64,000 nucleotides of DNA from Acidovorax sp. (GTDB lineage Bacteria > Pseudomonadota > Gammaproteobacteria > Burkholderiales > Burkholderiaceae_C). The position numbers and the translations under genes were made by a program. A model generated the notes under the pieces. The model made no database searches. It was not told the origin of the DNA and saw only the letters and a list, made by a program, of their open reading frames with translations. Of the stretch, positions 36,445-46,451 are shown piece by piece; positions within the stretch are counted from its first letter, which is position 1; each line of letters opens with the position of its first letter. The stretch is from the NCBI GenBank assembly GCA_031277855.1, contig JAITLO010000008.1, forward strand, positions 186,001 to 250,000, read 5' to 3'.

Positions 36445-37755
36445 ATGCGGCAGCGGAATGAAGGCCAGGCCCTGGGGGCACAGCCAGACAAGGAAAGACC
36501 CAACCGGGCGGCCCAGATTGTGGGCCAGGATGCGGAATCCGGTGGGCCTGCATGCATGCCCACAGCGGCAGTCGGTCTGGGCGTGCCGCTGTGGCTGCTG
36601 GTGCTGGTCACCCTCAGCGGCACCATGGCCATGCACATTTTTGTGCCGGCCTTGCCGGTGGCAGGCACAGCCCTGCATGCGCCTGCGGCCAGCATGCAGC
36701 AAACCATTACCTGGTATGTGATCGGCCTGGCGGCGGGCCAGCTGGTGTATGGCCCGGTATCGGATGCCTGGGGGCGCCGGCCCGCACTGCTGCTGGGCCT
36801 GGGCCTGTATCTGTCGGCCAGCGTGGTGGCGCTGTGTGCGCCGTCACTGCCCTGGCTGCTGGGGGCTCGCCTGGTGCAGGCCCTGGGCGGGGCTGCAGGC
36901 ATCACCTTGGGCCGGGCCATTGTGCGTGACATTGCACCGCCCGACAGGGTGACCAAAGACCTGGCGCTCTTGAATCTGCTGACCCTGGTGGGGCCGGGGC
37001 TGGCGCCGATTGTGGGCTCTTACCTGGCCGAGCACCTGGGTTGGCGCTCGATTTATCTGTTCTTGGTGTGCATGGGTGCGGCCATGGTGTTGTGCACCTG
37101 GCGCATGCTGCCGGAAACCAACCTCCAGCGCCGCTCCATGGCCTTAGGGAGTATTGCGCGGGACTACCGCAGCCTGCTGGGCACGCCGCGCTTTGCCGGG
37201 TTCATGCTGGGCGGGGCCTGCTCCACCACGGCGCTCTATCCCTATCTGGCCACAGCCCCTTACATCGTGCACGAACAGCTGGGCTACCCCATTGCCATGG
37301 TGGGCTGGTTTGCGGCCATCACCATAGTGGGTGCCAGTCTGGGCACCATGGTCACCCGGCGTCTGGGTGGGCGTTATACGGCGGAGCGCTTTTTGTTTGT
37401 CGGGGGGCTGATCGGCCTGTCCATGGCGGCGCTGCTGCTGGCGGTGCAGCTGGCAGGCCTGTTGAATGGGCCTGCACTGGCCGCCATCACCCTGGTGATG
37501 ACGTTTGGGGCCGGCCTGGCCAGCCCGGCCGCATTGGCCAGGGCCTTGACCTCGGTGCCCTGGTTGACCGGTGCCGCAGCTGGCCTGTACGGCTTTGGCC
37601 AAATGGCCATGGGGGCCTTGGGCACCAAGCTGGTGGGCTATGGCCAGGACCCCGCAGTGGCCTGTGCCGTGGCCCAGATAGGTATTTTGTCGCTGGCATT
37701 GTGCAGCTACCGCTTTGCGGCAGCCCACCCTGTGCGCCAGGCGCCAGGGCGATGA
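36445..37755 (+). CDS. Bcr/CflA-family multidrug efflux MFS transporter
   Basis: 436 residues from the ATG at 36445, which follows AAGG and AGGA. A polar N-terminal tail of about 35 residues precedes 12 predicted helices. The motif YGPVSDAWGRRPALLLGLGL and RLVQALGGAAGITLGRAIVR are typical of the Bcr/CflA drug:proton antiporters of the inner membrane. The upstream MarR gene is the probable regulator. The substrate range is unknown. Confidence 0.88.
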   Translation: MRQRNEGQALGAQPDKERPNRAAQIVGQDAESGGPACMPTAAVGLGVPLWLLVLVTLSGTMAMHIFVPALPVAGTALHAPAASMQQTITWYVIGLAAGQLVYGPVSDAWGRRPALLLGLGLYLSASVVALCAPSLPWLLGARLVQALGGAAGITLGRAIVRDIAPPDRVTKDLALLNLLTLVGPGLAPIVGSYLAEHLGWRSIYLFLVCMGAAMVLCTWRMLPETNLQRRSMALGSIARDYRSLLGTPRFAGFMLGGACSTTALYPYLATAPYIVHEQLGYPIAMVGWFAAITIVGASLGTMVTRRLGGRYTAERFLFVGGLIGLSMAALLLAVQLAGLLNGPALAAITLVMTFGAGLASPAALARALTSVPWLTGAAAGLYGFGQMAMGALGTKLVGYGQDPAVACAVAQIGILSLALCSYRFAAAHPVRQAPGR

Positions 37756-37852
37756 ATGAGTCCCCTGGCCCGGAGGAAGGCGGTAGGGGGCGTTAAGGCG
37801 TTAGCTGCTGTGCACCTTGTGGGCCGGGTGCACCAACAGCAAGCCGCCAGGT

Positions 37853-38881
37853 TTATTGGCCCTCGGGCTTGGCGCAGCCGCTGTCCAGTCCGGCCATGCC
37901 TGCCATTTTCTGCAGGCTGGAGCGCTGCTCCAGGCAGTTCTGGTACTCGGCCTGGGCTGCTTGCTGCTGGGCCAGCTGTGCGGCCTTGCTGCGTTCGGCC
38001 TGGAGCTTGGCCACGCGCTCGCGCAGCTGGGGCATCACGGCCATGGCGGCTTTTTCGCCTTCCACGATGGCGTTGGCGCGCTGACTGAAATCGGCAGCGC
38101 CAATGTCCAGCACCTTGGGGCGTATGGTGATGTCGGCGCGGGAGAGCTCGGCATGGCCCAGTTTCTGGCCCATGATGGCAATCGACTGGTTCAGCGCGCC
38201 CAGCATGTTCTCCGGCGTCTTGCCGCGGGCCTTGTTGGAAATGTCCACGGCGACCACGATGTCTGCGCCCAGCTGGCGCGCAGCATCCACCGGCACGGGG
38301 CTGACGATGCCTCCGTCCACATAGTGGTACTTGCCAATCGAGACAGGCTGGAACACGCCCGGGATGCTGCTGGATGCACGCACGGCCTGGCCGGTGTTGC
38401 CACGGGCGAAGACGGTGCGCTCGCCATCTTCCAAGCGCGTAGCCACGGCCACAAAGGGCTTGGCCAGGCGTTCCAGCGGCTTGCGCTGCACCATCTCGTT
38501 GACGTAGTCCTCCAGCTTCTGGCCCAGCACCAGGCCACCCGAGGACAGCTGCAGGTCGCGAATCTTGGTTTCGTCCAGGGCTACGGCTTTTTCCTGCAGC
38601 TCGAAGGCATTCATGCCGCTGGCATAGAGGGCGCCGACCACGCTGCCGGCGCTGGTGCCAGAGACCACGGCCGGGGTGAAACCATTGGCCTCCAGCATCT
38701 TGATGACACCGATATGGGCAAAGCCCTTGGCGGCGCCGCCCCCCAGAGCCAGCCCAATCTTCACGGGCGCTGCATTGGCCTGTACCGGCGCAGTGGGCAC
38801 ATTGGGACGGGGAGGGTTGCTGTTGCAGGCGGTCAGGCCTAGCGCTGCCGCACAGGCCAGCAGGCGAAAAGAGGCATTCAT
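37853..38881 (-). CDS. Patatin-like phospholipase lipoprotein
   Basis: 342 residues from the ATG at 38881. A lipoprotein signal ends at Cys19 (GLTAC). The patatin motifs follow: oxyanion loop LGGGAAKGFAHIGVI, nucleophile Ser77 in GTSAGS, and the catalytic DGG (YHYVDGGIVSP). The last 70 residues are a charged coiled-coil-like tail (ERVAKLQAERSKAAQLAQQQ). It is related to RssA/YchK-type patatins and probably hydrolyses phospholipids at the cell envelope. Confidence 0.88.
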   Translation of the reverse strand: MNASFRLLACAAALGLTACNSNPPRPNVPTAPVQANAAPVKIGLALGGGAAKGFAHIGVIKMLEANGFTPAVVSGTSAGSVVGALYASGMNAFELQEKAVALDETKIRDLQLSSGGLVLGQKLEDYVNEMVQRKPLERLAKPFVAVATRLEDGERTVFARGNTGQAVRASSSIPGVFQPVSIGKYHYVDGGIVSPVPVDAARQLGADIVVAVDISNKARGKTPENMLGALNQSIAIMGQKLGHAELSRADITIRPKVLDIGAADFSQRANAIVEGEKAAMAVMPQLRERVAKLQAERSKAAQLAQQQAAQAEYQNCLEQRSSLQKMAGMAGLDSGCAKPEGQ

Positions 38882-38941
38882 ATGCGTTCTGAAAAACAAG
38901 CCAAGAGTGGGGCGCAGTATAGCGAGCGTGGAGAGTGCAGT

Positions 38942-40528
38942 TCAGCGCATGGCGCGGCGCAGCAAGGCGCTGCTCCAGTCCACGGTGATGCTCAATAAAA
39001 GCATAGCAATAATCACTGTACTGGCTTGCGCATAATGGAAAAGCGACAGCTCAAAATACAGCAGCTGGCCCAGGCCGCCGGCGCCCACAAAGCCCAGAAT
39101 GGCAGCCATGCGGATATTCATTTCCCAACGGTAAAGCGTGTAAGCGAGCAACTGCGGCGCGGCGCCGGGCAGGCTGCCGTAGGCAAAGGCCAGCAGGCGC
39201 GAGCTGCCCGCGCGCCGCAGCGCCAGGGCAGGGGCAGCGGGCGTGTTCTGCAAGGCCTCGGCATAGAGCCGGCCCAGCACGCCTGCCGTGTGCAGCGCCA
39301 GGGCTAGAACGCCTGCAAACGGGCCCAGGCCCACGGCCAGGGCGGTGATGGTGGCCCAGACCAGCTCGGGCACGGAGCGCAGCAAGTTCAGCAGCACATT
39401 CCACGGCGCACGCCAGCGCGGCAAGGCCAGCAGCAGGCCGGCCAGGGCCGCCAGCAGCGTGCCGACGATGGAAATGGCCAGCGTCTCCCATATGCCTTTG
39501 CCCACCTTGCGCAGCCAGGCCTGGCTGAGATCGGGCGGGAAAAAGCCAGCCGCGAACTCGCCCATGGACTGGGCGGCCTCCCGGGTGAACAGGGCCGGTA
39601 AATCCATGTCCAGCAGGCGCAGACTGGCCCACAGACCGGTGCAGACAGCTATCAAAAACGCTGCAGTACGCCAGCCAAAGGGCAGGGCCCGCGCAGCAGG
39701 TGCGGCGTCCAGCGCGCGGCGCAGCCAGGTGGACAGGCCATCGGCCGCGGCCACCAGCAGCACAAAGGCCAGCAAGATGCTGGCAGCCTCGCCGCCGTTG
39801 AGCATTTTCATGGCCTGGTCCATCAGCTGGCCCAGGCCGCCGGCGCCCACAAAACCCATGACCACCGAGGCGCGGATGGCGCATTCCCAACGGTAGACGG
39901 TGTAGGAGGTCAGCTCCTTGGCGGCCTGGGGCAGCAGGCCGTAAAGCAGGGCTGGCAGCCGGCCCGCACCGGCCGCGCGCAGGGCGCGGGCGGGCGCGGG
40001 GTCGGTGGACTCCAGAATCTCGGCATAGACCTTGGCCAGCATGCCTCCATAGCTCAGGCCCAGGGCCAGCACACCGGCCGCCGGGCCCAGGCCGAAGACC
40101 CGCACCAGCACCAGGGCCCAGACCAGCTCGGGAATGCCGCGCAACAAGGTGAGCAGACCGCGCGCCACGGGGTTGAGTGTGATGCGCTCGCGCGCCGCAC
40201 CGCTGGCCAGATAGGACAGGGGCACGGCCAGCACAAAGGCCAGGGCCATGCCGGCCGTGGCAATGGCCAGGGTCTCCAGCGTGGCCTGGGCCAGATAGCC
40301 GAGAAACTCGCTGCCCGTCTCGGGCGGCAAAAAGCCAGCCAGAAACCCGCCTATGACACGCAGGTTGTTGGCATCGAAAAACGGCTGCAGTGCAAAGCCC
40401 GAGGTCTGCAGCAGCGGCCACAGCAGCACCAGGGCCAGGATGAGGCCGGTCAGCCGCCCGCGTGCGGCCGGGTCGCGTACAGCAGGCGTGCGCGGCGGGA
40501 GCCGGGGCGCTGCAAAGTTCACCGGCAT
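38942..40528 (-). CDS. phnE: Phosphonate-type ABC transporter permease, double-length (PhnE-PhnE fusion)
   Basis: 528 residues, about twice the usual PhnE. Each half contains a permease domain with the same conserved blocks: [20 protein letters not shown] and [20 protein letters not shown] in the first, and [20 protein letters not shown] and [20 protein letters not shown] in the second. The single chain therefore supplies both membrane halves of the importer. It overlaps the ATPase gene by 10 bases and belongs with the binding protein upstream. The system may import phosphonate, phosphite or, by family resemblance of the binding protein, another oxyanion. Confidence 0.88.
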   Translation of the reverse strand: MPVNFAAPRLPPRTPAVRDPAARGRLTGLILALVLLWPLLQTSGFALQPFFDANNLRVIGGFLAGFLPPETGSEFLGYLAQATLETLAIATAGMALAFVLAVPLSYLASGAARERITLNPVARGLLTLLRGIPELVWALVLVRVFGLGPAAGVLALGLSYGGMLAKVYAEILESTDPAPARALRAAGAGRLPALLYGLLPQAAKELTSYTVYRWECAIRASVVMGFVGAGGLGQLMDQAMKMLNGGEAASILLAFVLLVAAADGLSTWLRRALDAAPAARALPFGWRTAAFLIAVCTGLWASLRLLDMDLPALFTREAAQSMGEFAAGFFPPDLSQAWLRKVGKGIWETLAISIVGTLLAALAGLLLALPRWRAPWNVLLNLLRSVPELVWATITALAVGLGPFAGVLALALHTAGVLGRLYAEALQNTPAAPALALRRAGSSRLLAFAYGSLPGAAPQLLAYTLYRWEMNIRMAAILGFVGAGGLGQLLYFELSLFHYAQASTVIIAMLLLSITVDWSSALLRRAMR

Positions 40529-41325
40529 GCCATCACCATGGCGGGTGCGGTCTGCTGCAGCGTGGGCAATGGCTGGGCAGGTCCATCATTGGCATACAGT
40601 GCTTGCAGCTGGGCCTGGCTGACCTGGGGGGCGGGCAGGTCAAACACCATGCGCCCATGGCGCAGGCCGATGATGCGGGGAAAGCAGGCCAGGGCCAGGT
40701 CCACGGCGTGCAGGCTGGCCACCAGCGTGGCGCCGCGCGCTGCGGCTTCTTGCACCAGCAATTGCACCGTGGCCAGCGACAGCGCCGGATCCAGCGCGGA
40801 CACGGGTTCGTCGGCCAGTATCAGCTCGGCCTGCTGGTAGAGCACGCGGGCAATGCCCACGCGCTGCAGCTGGCCGCCGGAGAGCTGGTCACAGCGGGCG
40901 AACAGTTTGTCCTCCAGCTGCACACGGGCCAGGGCTTTGCTGGCGCCGGGAATGTCTTGTGGATAGGCCAGCGAGGCCAGGGCCTTGTACAGCGGCCACT
41001 GGCCCAGCTTGCCGGCCAGCACGGCCGTGACCACGCGCTGGCGCGGCGGAATCGGAGCGGCCTGGTGCACCGTGCCGATGCGGCTGCGCAAGGCCTTGAG
41101 CTGGCGGGCCGTGGGCTGCATGGAGACGCTCTGGCCCAGCACCGTCATATGGCCGCGCGTGGGCAGATGGCCCGTGCCCAGGGTGGTGAGCAGCGAGGTC
41201 TTGCCTGCGCCCGAAGGGCCGATCAGGGCGATGTGCTCGCCCTGGGTGGCTGACAGACAGATGTCCGAGAGGGCGCAAAAGCCGTTGCCGTGGGTCAGGC
41301 CCACATCGTCCAGCGTAAAGCTCAT
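40519..41325 (-). CDS. phnC: Phosphonate-type ABC transporter ATP-binding protein
   Basis: 268 residues. Walker A is [10 protein letters not shown], the signature is [15 protein letters not shown], and Walker B is [13 protein letters not shown]. The order fits PhnC-type importer ATPases. It lies between the binding protein and the double permease, completing an ABC importer. The dispersed repeat at 41395-41485 separates it from the binding protein gene. Confidence 0.9.
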   Translation of the reverse strand: MSFTLDDVGLTHGNGFCALSDICLSATQGEHIALIGPSGAGKTSLLTTLGTGHLPTRGHMTVLGQSVSMQPTARQLKALRSRIGTVHQAAPIPPRQRVVTAVLAGKLGQWPLYKALASLAYPQDIPGASKALARVQLEDKLFARCDQLSGGQLQRVGIARVLYQQAELILADEPVSALDPALSLATVQLLVQEAAARGATLVASLHAVDLALACFPRIIGLRHGRMVFDLPAPQVSQAQLQALYANDGPAQPLPTLQQTAPAMVMACR

Positions 41326-41492
41326 GGGAATACTTTTAAAACCATAGCTGCCAGCGCTTGTGCAGAAAAGCTGTAGCAGCTCAATGTGTCATCAACTCCC
41401 TCCCCTTTCGGGGGAGGGTTGGGGTGGGTGCCCGCGGCTTGGGGGCGACCCCATCCCCACCTTCCCCCGATAGGGGAAGGATCCATACCGGC
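41326..41492. repeat. Dispersed palindromic repeat between phnC and the binding protein gene
   Basis: The 41395-41485 stretch holds the arms CCCTCCCCTTTCGGGGGAGG and CCTTCCCCCGATAGGGGAAG. It is the reverse-orientation counterpart of 21893-22010. It lies inside a transporter operon, so it may stabilise or attenuate the mRNA. A TAGCTGCCAGCGCTTG motif at 41346 is another common short repeat. Confidence 0.7.
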
Positions 41493-42386
41493 TTACTTCA
41501 GCAAGCCGGCCGACTTGGCGGCGGTTTCCGTGCCGGCGTAGTTCTCCGGCTTGGTGGGGATGAACTTGGAGGCGCGTTGCAGCTCCATGATGGCCTTGTG
41601 CTCGGGCTTGTTCGGGTCCAGAGCGAGGAAGGCGTCGGTCAGCTTTTTGACCAGGGCAGCGTCCAGATCGCCGCGCACGGTCCAGTTGTAGTCAAAGTAG
41701 GTGGGGGTGGTGGCAAACACGCGCACCTTGCTGGTGTCCACCTTCTTGGATTCCACCAGCTTGTCCCACACCGAGGTGTTGAGCACGCCGGCCTCGGCCT
41801 TGCCTGCGGCCACAAAGGCCACGGTGGCGTCGTGCGCGCCGGAGTAGGCCACGGTCTTGAAGTCTTTTTCGGGGTTGATGCCGTCCTGCAGCAGGAAGTA
41901 GCGCGGCATCAGGCTGCCCGAGGTGGACGAGGGCGCACCAAAGGCAAAGGTCTTGCCCTTGAGGTCGGCCAGAGACTTGATGGCAGGGTCGGCGGTGATG
42001 AATTTGCTGGTGAACACCGCATCTTCGGCGCGCTGCACGATGGGAATGGCCGTGCCGTGGGTGCGAATCTTGGCCTGCACATAGGTAAAGCCGCCCAGCC
42101 AGGCCAGGTCCAGCTTTTTGGTGGCCAGCGACTCCACCACGGCGGCGTAGTCGGACACGGGGGTGAACACCACCTTCATGCCGGTGGCCTGGGACAGATA
42201 GTCGCCCAGGGGCTTGAACTTGCGCTGCAGCTCGGTGGGGGCTTCGTCGGGGATGGCCGAGACGCGCAACACGGCAGGCGTGTCGGCATGGGCGCTGAAA
42301 GTGCCGATGGAAGAGACCGAAGAGGCGGCCAGGGCGGCAAAGGCCAAGCCGCGCAGCGCCTGGCGGCGTGCGAGAGATTGCTGCAT
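41493..42386 (-). CDS. phnD: Phosphonate/phosphite (PhnD)-type ABC transporter substrate-binding protein
   Basis: 297 residues from the ATG at 42386 (MQQSLARRQALRGL). A signal peptide of twin-arginine-like character (RRQALRGLAFAALAASSV) leads to the mature part. Its motifs VSDYAAVVESLATKKLDLAW and GAPSSTSGSLMPRYFLL are those of the PhnD family. The wording VLRVSAIPDEAPTELQRKF recalls the subgroup annotated as putative selenate-binding, so the ligand may not be phosphonate. It pairs with the downstream ATPase and permease. No C-P lyase or selenium genes are near. Confidence 0.85.
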   Translation of the reverse strand: MQQSLARRQALRGLAFAALAASSVSSIGTFSAHADTPAVLRVSAIPDEAPTELQRKFKPLGDYLSQATGMKVVFTPVSDYAAVVESLATKKLDLAWLGGFTYVQAKIRTHGTAIPIVQRAEDAVFTSKFITADPAIKSLADLKGKTFAFGAPSSTSGSLMPRYFLLQDGINPEKDFKTVAYSGAHDATVAFVAAGKAEAGVLNTSVWDKLVESKKVDTSKVRVFATTPTYFDYNWTVRGDLDAALVKKLTDAFLALDPNKPEHKAIMELQRASKFIPTKPENYAGTETAAKSAGLLK

Positions 42387-42587
42387 AAGTGCTCCGTTGA
42401 ATAAGCCACCGCCGTCCGGAAACACGGCGGTTTAATGGGTGCGGCGTCATGGAACGTCGCAAATAGGGCGGTACACAGACCGCTGCGGGCATTGTGCAGG
42501 TCTTTGTCTGTGGGCTGTGAATCGTTTGGAGGCGGCCATATAGCGCTTGCGGCTTTGTTCACAGCCCTGCGTTCATGCAATAAAAAA

Positions 42588-42616
42588 GCATGTGCGCCCC
42601 GGAGGGCTGCACATGC
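42588..42616 (-). terminator. Terminator of prlC
   Basis: GCATGTGC and GCACATGC form an 8-base stem. The A-run on the plus strand at 42582-42587 becomes a T-run for leftward transcription. Confidence 0.85.
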
Positions 42617-42659
42617 TGATGCAGGCATTCCGCAGCGTGCTGCGGCGCTGGCGGTGGCG

Positions 42660-44708
42660 TTACGCGGCCACGCTCTCCTGGGCCATGCCCTGGTGGCGCA
42701 GCAGCGCATCCAGCTGGGGCTCACGGCCGCGGAAGGCCTTGAAGTTGTCCATGGCGCTGCGGCTGCCGCCCATTTCCAGGATGTGGTGCAGGTATTTCTG
42801 CGCCGTGGCCTGGCTGGGTGTGCCATCAGATCCTTGCGTTTCCTCGAAGGCAGCATACGCGTCGGCGCTCAGCACCTCGGCCCATTTGTAGCTGTAGTAG
42901 CCCGCCGCATAGCCGCCGGCAAAGATGTGGCTGAAGGTGTTGGTGCCGCGGTTATAGGGCGTGGTGGGCAGCACGGCGACTTCATCGCGCACCTGCTTGA
43001 GCAGGGCGTAGTAGTCGGCATCGGGTGCGTGCTCGGCGTGCAGCAGCATGTCGAACAGCGAGAACTCGATCTGGCGCAGCGTGCCCATGCCGGCCTGGAA
43101 GTTTTTGGCGGCAATCATCTTGTCGTACAGCGCACGGGGCAGGGGCTCGCCCGTGTCCACATGGGCCGTCATATGGCGCAGCACCTCCCATTCCCAGCAG
43201 AAGTTCTCCATGAACTGACTGGGCAGCTCCACCGCATCCCATTCCACGCCGTTGATGCCGGAGACGTCTTTCTCGTTCACCTGGGTCAGCATGTGGTGCA
43301 GGGCGTGGCCGGACTCGTGGAACAGCGTGATCACATCGTCGTGCGTGAGCAGGGCGGGCTTGCCATCCACGCCATCGGCGAAGTTGCACACCATGTGGGC
43401 CACCGGGGTTTGCAGGGCGCCGGTGTCGGGGCGCAGCCAGCGGCTGCGTACATCGTCCATCCAGGCGCCGCCGCGCTTGCCGGCGCGGGCGGGCTGGTCC
43501 AGATAGAACTGGCCCACCACCTTGCCGGCACGCTCCAGGCGGTAGAACTGCACGGCGGGGTTCCACACCGCAGCTTCATCGCGGCGGATGGAGACGTCGA
43601 ACAGGCTCTCGATGATCTTGAACAGGCCTGCCAGCACCTTGGGCGCGGTGAAGTACTGCTTGACCTCTTGCTCGCTGAAGGCGTAGCGCGCCTCCTTGAG
43701 CTTTTCGGAGATGAAGGTCCAGTCCCAGGGCTGGGGATCGGCAATGCCCAGCTCGCCCTTGGCAAAGGCGCGCAGGTCGGCCACGTCTTTTTCTGCAAAG
43801 GGGCGGGCGCGCTGGGCCAGGTCGCGCAAAAAGCCAATCACCTGCTGGGGCGACTCGGCCATCTTGGGCACCAGGGAGACTTCGGCAAAGTTGGCATAGC
43901 CCAGCAGGCGTGCCTCTTCCAGGCGCAGGGCCAGAATCTCTTTGATGATGGCCGTGTTGTCGAACTTCACGGCCTCGCCCTCGGCCTGCTCGGAGGCGCG
44001 GGTCACATAGGCGTGGTAGATTTTTTCGCGCAGCGCGCTGCTGGTGGCGAACTGCATCAGAGGCAGGTAGCAGGGCATCTTCAGCGTGAGCTTGTAGCCG
44101 TCCTTGCCCTCGGCCTGGGCAGCGGCGCGGGCGGCATTCACCACATCGGCGGGGACGCCGTCCAGCTCGGCCGCGCTGGCGTAGTAGCTCCAGGTGTCGG
44201 TGGCGTCCAGCGTGTTCTCGCTGAACTTCTGTGCCAACTCGGCCGCGCGCTCCTGGATCTTGGCAAAGCGCTCGCGTGCCTCGCCTTGCAGCTCGGCGCC
44301 GGACAGCACAAAGCCGCGCAGCGCATTGGCATGGGCTTTTTGCTGGGCGGGGTTGAGCGTGCCCGCATCAATCGCTTTGTACTTGGCGTACAGGCGCTCG
44401 TCCGCGCCCAGGCGGGTCCAGAAGTCGGTGACCTTGGGCAGGGCCTCGTTGTAGGCGGCGCGCAACTCGGGCGTGTCGGCCACGCTGGAGAGGTGGCTGA
44501 CGGCACTCCAGGCCATACCCAGCTTTTCGGTGGCCACGTCCAGCACCTTGGCAATGGCATCCCACTGGGCCGGAAAGTCCGGGGCGGTGACGGTCTCCAG
44601 TGCCGTGCTGGCCTGCTGCATCAAATGGTCGATGGCGGGGCCCACATCGGCGGGAGCGATGCGGTCGAACGAGGGCAATCCGGTGGAATCAAGCAGGGCA
44701 TTGGTCAT
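42660..44708 (-). CDS. prlC: Oligopeptidase A (M3 family metallopeptidase)
   Basis: 682 residues from the ATG at 44708 (MTNALLDSTG); 44717 is an alternative three codons longer. The zinc motif HESGH has ligands His464 and His468 with catalytic Glu465, followed by ENFCWEWEVL with the third ligand glutamate. The C-terminal FSHIFAGGYAAGYYSYKWAE is typical of the thimet/M3 family. It degrades short peptides in the cytoplasm, including cleaved signal peptides. Confidence 0.95.
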   Translation of the reverse strand: MTNALLDSTGLPSFDRIAPADVGPAIDHLMQQASTALETVTAPDFPAQWDAIAKVLDVATEKLGMAWSAVSHLSSVADTPELRAAYNEALPKVTDFWTRLGADERLYAKYKAIDAGTLNPAQQKAHANALRGFVLSGAELQGEARERFAKIQERAAELAQKFSENTLDATDTWSYYASAAELDGVPADVVNAARAAAQAEGKDGYKLTLKMPCYLPLMQFATSSALREKIYHAYVTRASEQAEGEAVKFDNTAIIKEILALRLEEARLLGYANFAEVSLVPKMAESPQQVIGFLRDLAQRARPFAEKDVADLRAFAKGELGIADPQPWDWTFISEKLKEARYAFSEQEVKQYFTAPKVLAGLFKIIESLFDVSIRRDEAAVWNPAVQFYRLERAGKVVGQFYLDQPARAGKRGGAWMDDVRSRWLRPDTGALQTPVAHMVCNFADGVDGKPALLTHDDVITLFHESGHALHHMLTQVNEKDVSGINGVEWDAVELPSQFMENFCWEWEVLRHMTAHVDTGEPLPRALYDKMIAAKNFQAGMGTLRQIEFSLFDMLLHAEHAPDADYYALLKQVRDEVAVLPTTPYNRGTNTFSHIFAGGYAAGYYSYKWAEVLSADAYAAFEETQGSDGTPSQATAQKYLHHILEMGGSRSAMDNFKAFRGREPQLDALLRHQGMAQESVAA

Positions 44709-44832
44709 GGCTTGCATTTTGCGCCAACTGGCAGTGTTTCAAGGTGTATGGGCAGCTATCGTGCTGATAGCTGGGTGTGCGCTCTACAGCAGGATAAGAG
44801 CTTTGTTCGGCCACAAAGTTTCCGCCAGCAAA

Positions 44833-44865
44833 AAGCCCCTGCTGGCCGGAGGCTGGCAGGGGCTT
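44833..44865 (-). terminator. Terminator of folD
   Basis: AAGCCCCTGC and GCAGGGGCTT form a 10-base stem with a GC-rich loop. The A-run on the plus strand gives a T-run for leftward transcription. Confidence 0.85.
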
Positions 44866-44884
44866 GGGAGCATGTGGTCCTTGC

Positions 44885-45739
44885 TTAAGCTGCGCTGCGC
44901 TCGGCCGCTTCCATGGTGTTGACCAGCAGCATGGTGATGGTCATGGGGCCCACGCCGCCGGGCACGGGGGTGATGAAGCCGGCCACTTCCTTGACACCGT
45001 CAAAATCCACGTCGCCGCAGAGCTTGCCTTCGTCGTTGCGGTTCATGCCCACGTCGATCACCACGGCGCCGGGCTTGACCATGTCGGCGGTCAGCACGTT
45101 GCGCTTGCCCACGGCAGCCACCACCACATCGGCCTGGCGCGTCATGGCGGCCAGGTCGGCGGTGCCGCTGTGGGTGATGGTCACGGTGGCGTTGGCGGCC
45201 AGCAGCATCATGGCCATGGGCTTGCCCACGATGTTGGAGCGGCCAATCACCACGGCGTGCTTGCCGCGCAGGTCCTTCATGCCGATGGATTCCAGCATCT
45301 TCATGCAGCCGTAGGGGGTGCAGGCCTTGAAGCCGACTTCACCCACCATCAGCGCACCGGCGCTGGCCACGTGAAAGCCATCCACATCCTTGGCGGGGGA
45401 GATGGTCTCGATGACCTTGTGGTCGTCAATGTGCTTGGGCAGGGGCAGCTGCACCAGGATGCCGTGGATGCTGGGGTCGTTGTTCAGCGCTTCGACGCGG
45501 GCCAGCAGCTCGGCCTCGGTCATGCTGGCGTCGTACTTTTCCAGCACGGAATGAAAACCTGCGTCCTCGCAGGCCTTGACCTTGTTGCGCACATAGACCT
45601 GAGACGCCGGGTTGTCGCCCACCAAAACCACGGCCAGGCCGGGCGTGGTGCCCTTGGCTTTCAGTGCGGCAGCGCGCGCAGCGACTTCGGTGCGCAGTTG
45701 GCGGGAGAGGGCGTTTCCATCGATCAGTTGTGCAGTCAT
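44885..45739 (-). CDS. folD: Bifunctional methylene-tetrahydrofolate dehydrogenase/cyclohydrolase
   Basis: 284 residues, the usual length. FolD signatures include [33 protein letters not shown] and [18 protein letters not shown], and the C-terminal [12 protein letters not shown]. It interconverts 5,10-methylene-, methenyl- and 10-formyl-tetrahydrofolate for one-carbon metabolism. It lies downstream of a separate two-component system and is divided from it by a terminator. Confidence 0.96.
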   Translation of the reverse strand: MTAQLIDGNALSRQLRTEVAARAAALKAKGTTPGLAVVLVGDNPASQVYVRNKVKACEDAGFHSVLEKYDASMTEAELLARVEALNNDPSIHGILVQLPLPKHIDDHKVIETISPAKDVDGFHVASAGALMVGEVGFKACTPYGCMKMLESIGMKDLRGKHAVVIGRSNIVGKPMAMMLLAANATVTITHSGTADLAAMTRQADVVVAAVGKRNVLTADMVKPGAVVIDVGMNRNDEGKLCGDVDFDGVKEVAGFITPVPGGVGPMTITMLLVNTMEAAERSAA

Positions 45740-45754
45740 TGGGGTTTCCAGGAA

Positions 45755-45792
45755 AAAAAGACTGCCAGCGCCCGTATGACAAGCGCTGGCAG
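45755..45792 (-). terminator. Terminator after the response regulator gene
   Basis: CTGCCAGCGC and GCGCTGGCAG form a 10-base stem. The A-run at 45753-45759 on the plus strand reads as a T-run leftward, ending the two-component operon before folD. Confidence 0.8.
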
Positions 45793-45812
45793 CTTTGGAG
45801 AAAGGAGTCGCT

Positions 45813-46451
45813 TTATGCCGATACCTTGGCCGACCCGGTAGTGGGGCCGAGGGCGATCTTCAGCAGATCGGCCACGGTGTTGGCGTTGAGTTTCTCCATG
45901 ATGTTGGCGCGGTGGGCTTCCACCGTCTTGATGCTGATGCCCAGGTCGTCGGCAATCTGCTTGTTCAAGCGGCCGGCGACGATGCGCTCCAGCACCTGGG
46001 CCTCGCGGCCGGTGAGCTTGCCCAGCAGCGCGTCGCGGCTGGCGGCCTGCTGGTGGTCGGCAAAGGCCTCGCGGGCATGCTCGAGCATGCGCTCCACAAT
46101 GCCCAGCAGTTCGTCTTCGTTAAAGGGCTTCTGGATAAAGTCCAGCGCACCCTTTTTCATGGTGTTCACCGCCATGGGCACGTCGCCGTGGCCGGTGATG
46201 AAGACGATGGGCAGCGGGGACTTGCGCTCCAGCAGGCGGTCTTGCAGTTCCAGGCCGGTCATGCCTGTCATGCGGATGTCCACGATCAGGCAGGCCACTT
46301 CGCGCGGATCGTAGCGGGCCAAAAAGGCCTCGGCCGATTCAAAGCAGCGCACTCTGTAATCCTTGCCCTCCAGAAGCCATTGCAGCGAGTCTCGGACGGC
46401 TTCGTCGTCGTCGACTACATACACGGTGCCTTTTTTGGGGGTCATATTCAT
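45813..46451 (-). CDS. FixJ-family response regulator (LuxR-type HTH)
   Basis: 212 residues. The receiver domain has acidic residues at 14-16, phosphoacceptor Asp58 (LIVDIRMTG) and Lys108 (FIQKPF). The LuxR-type helix-turn-helix lies near residues 145-195 ([37 protein letters not shown]). Its start overlaps the stop of the kinase gene by 3 bases and has AAGGA 7 bases upstream, so the two are translated together. Divergence from aceE suggests control of the pyruvate dehydrogenase operon, which would be inference. Confidence 0.92.
   Translation of the reverse strand: MNMTPKKGTVYVVDDDEAVRDSLQWLLEGKDYRVRCFESAEAFLARYDPREVACLIVDIRMTGMTGLELQDRLLERKSPLPIVFITGHGDVPMAVNTMKKGALDFIQKPFNEDELLGIVERMLEHAREAFADHQQAASRDALLGKLTGREAQVLERIVAGRLNKQIADDLGISIKTVEAHRANIMEKLNANTVADLLKIALGPTTGSAKVSA

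Noticed and set aside
42435-44888. 817-codon plus-strand open frame
   Set aside because: It is antisense to prlC, which has the HESGH zinc motif; the frame has low-complexity composition.
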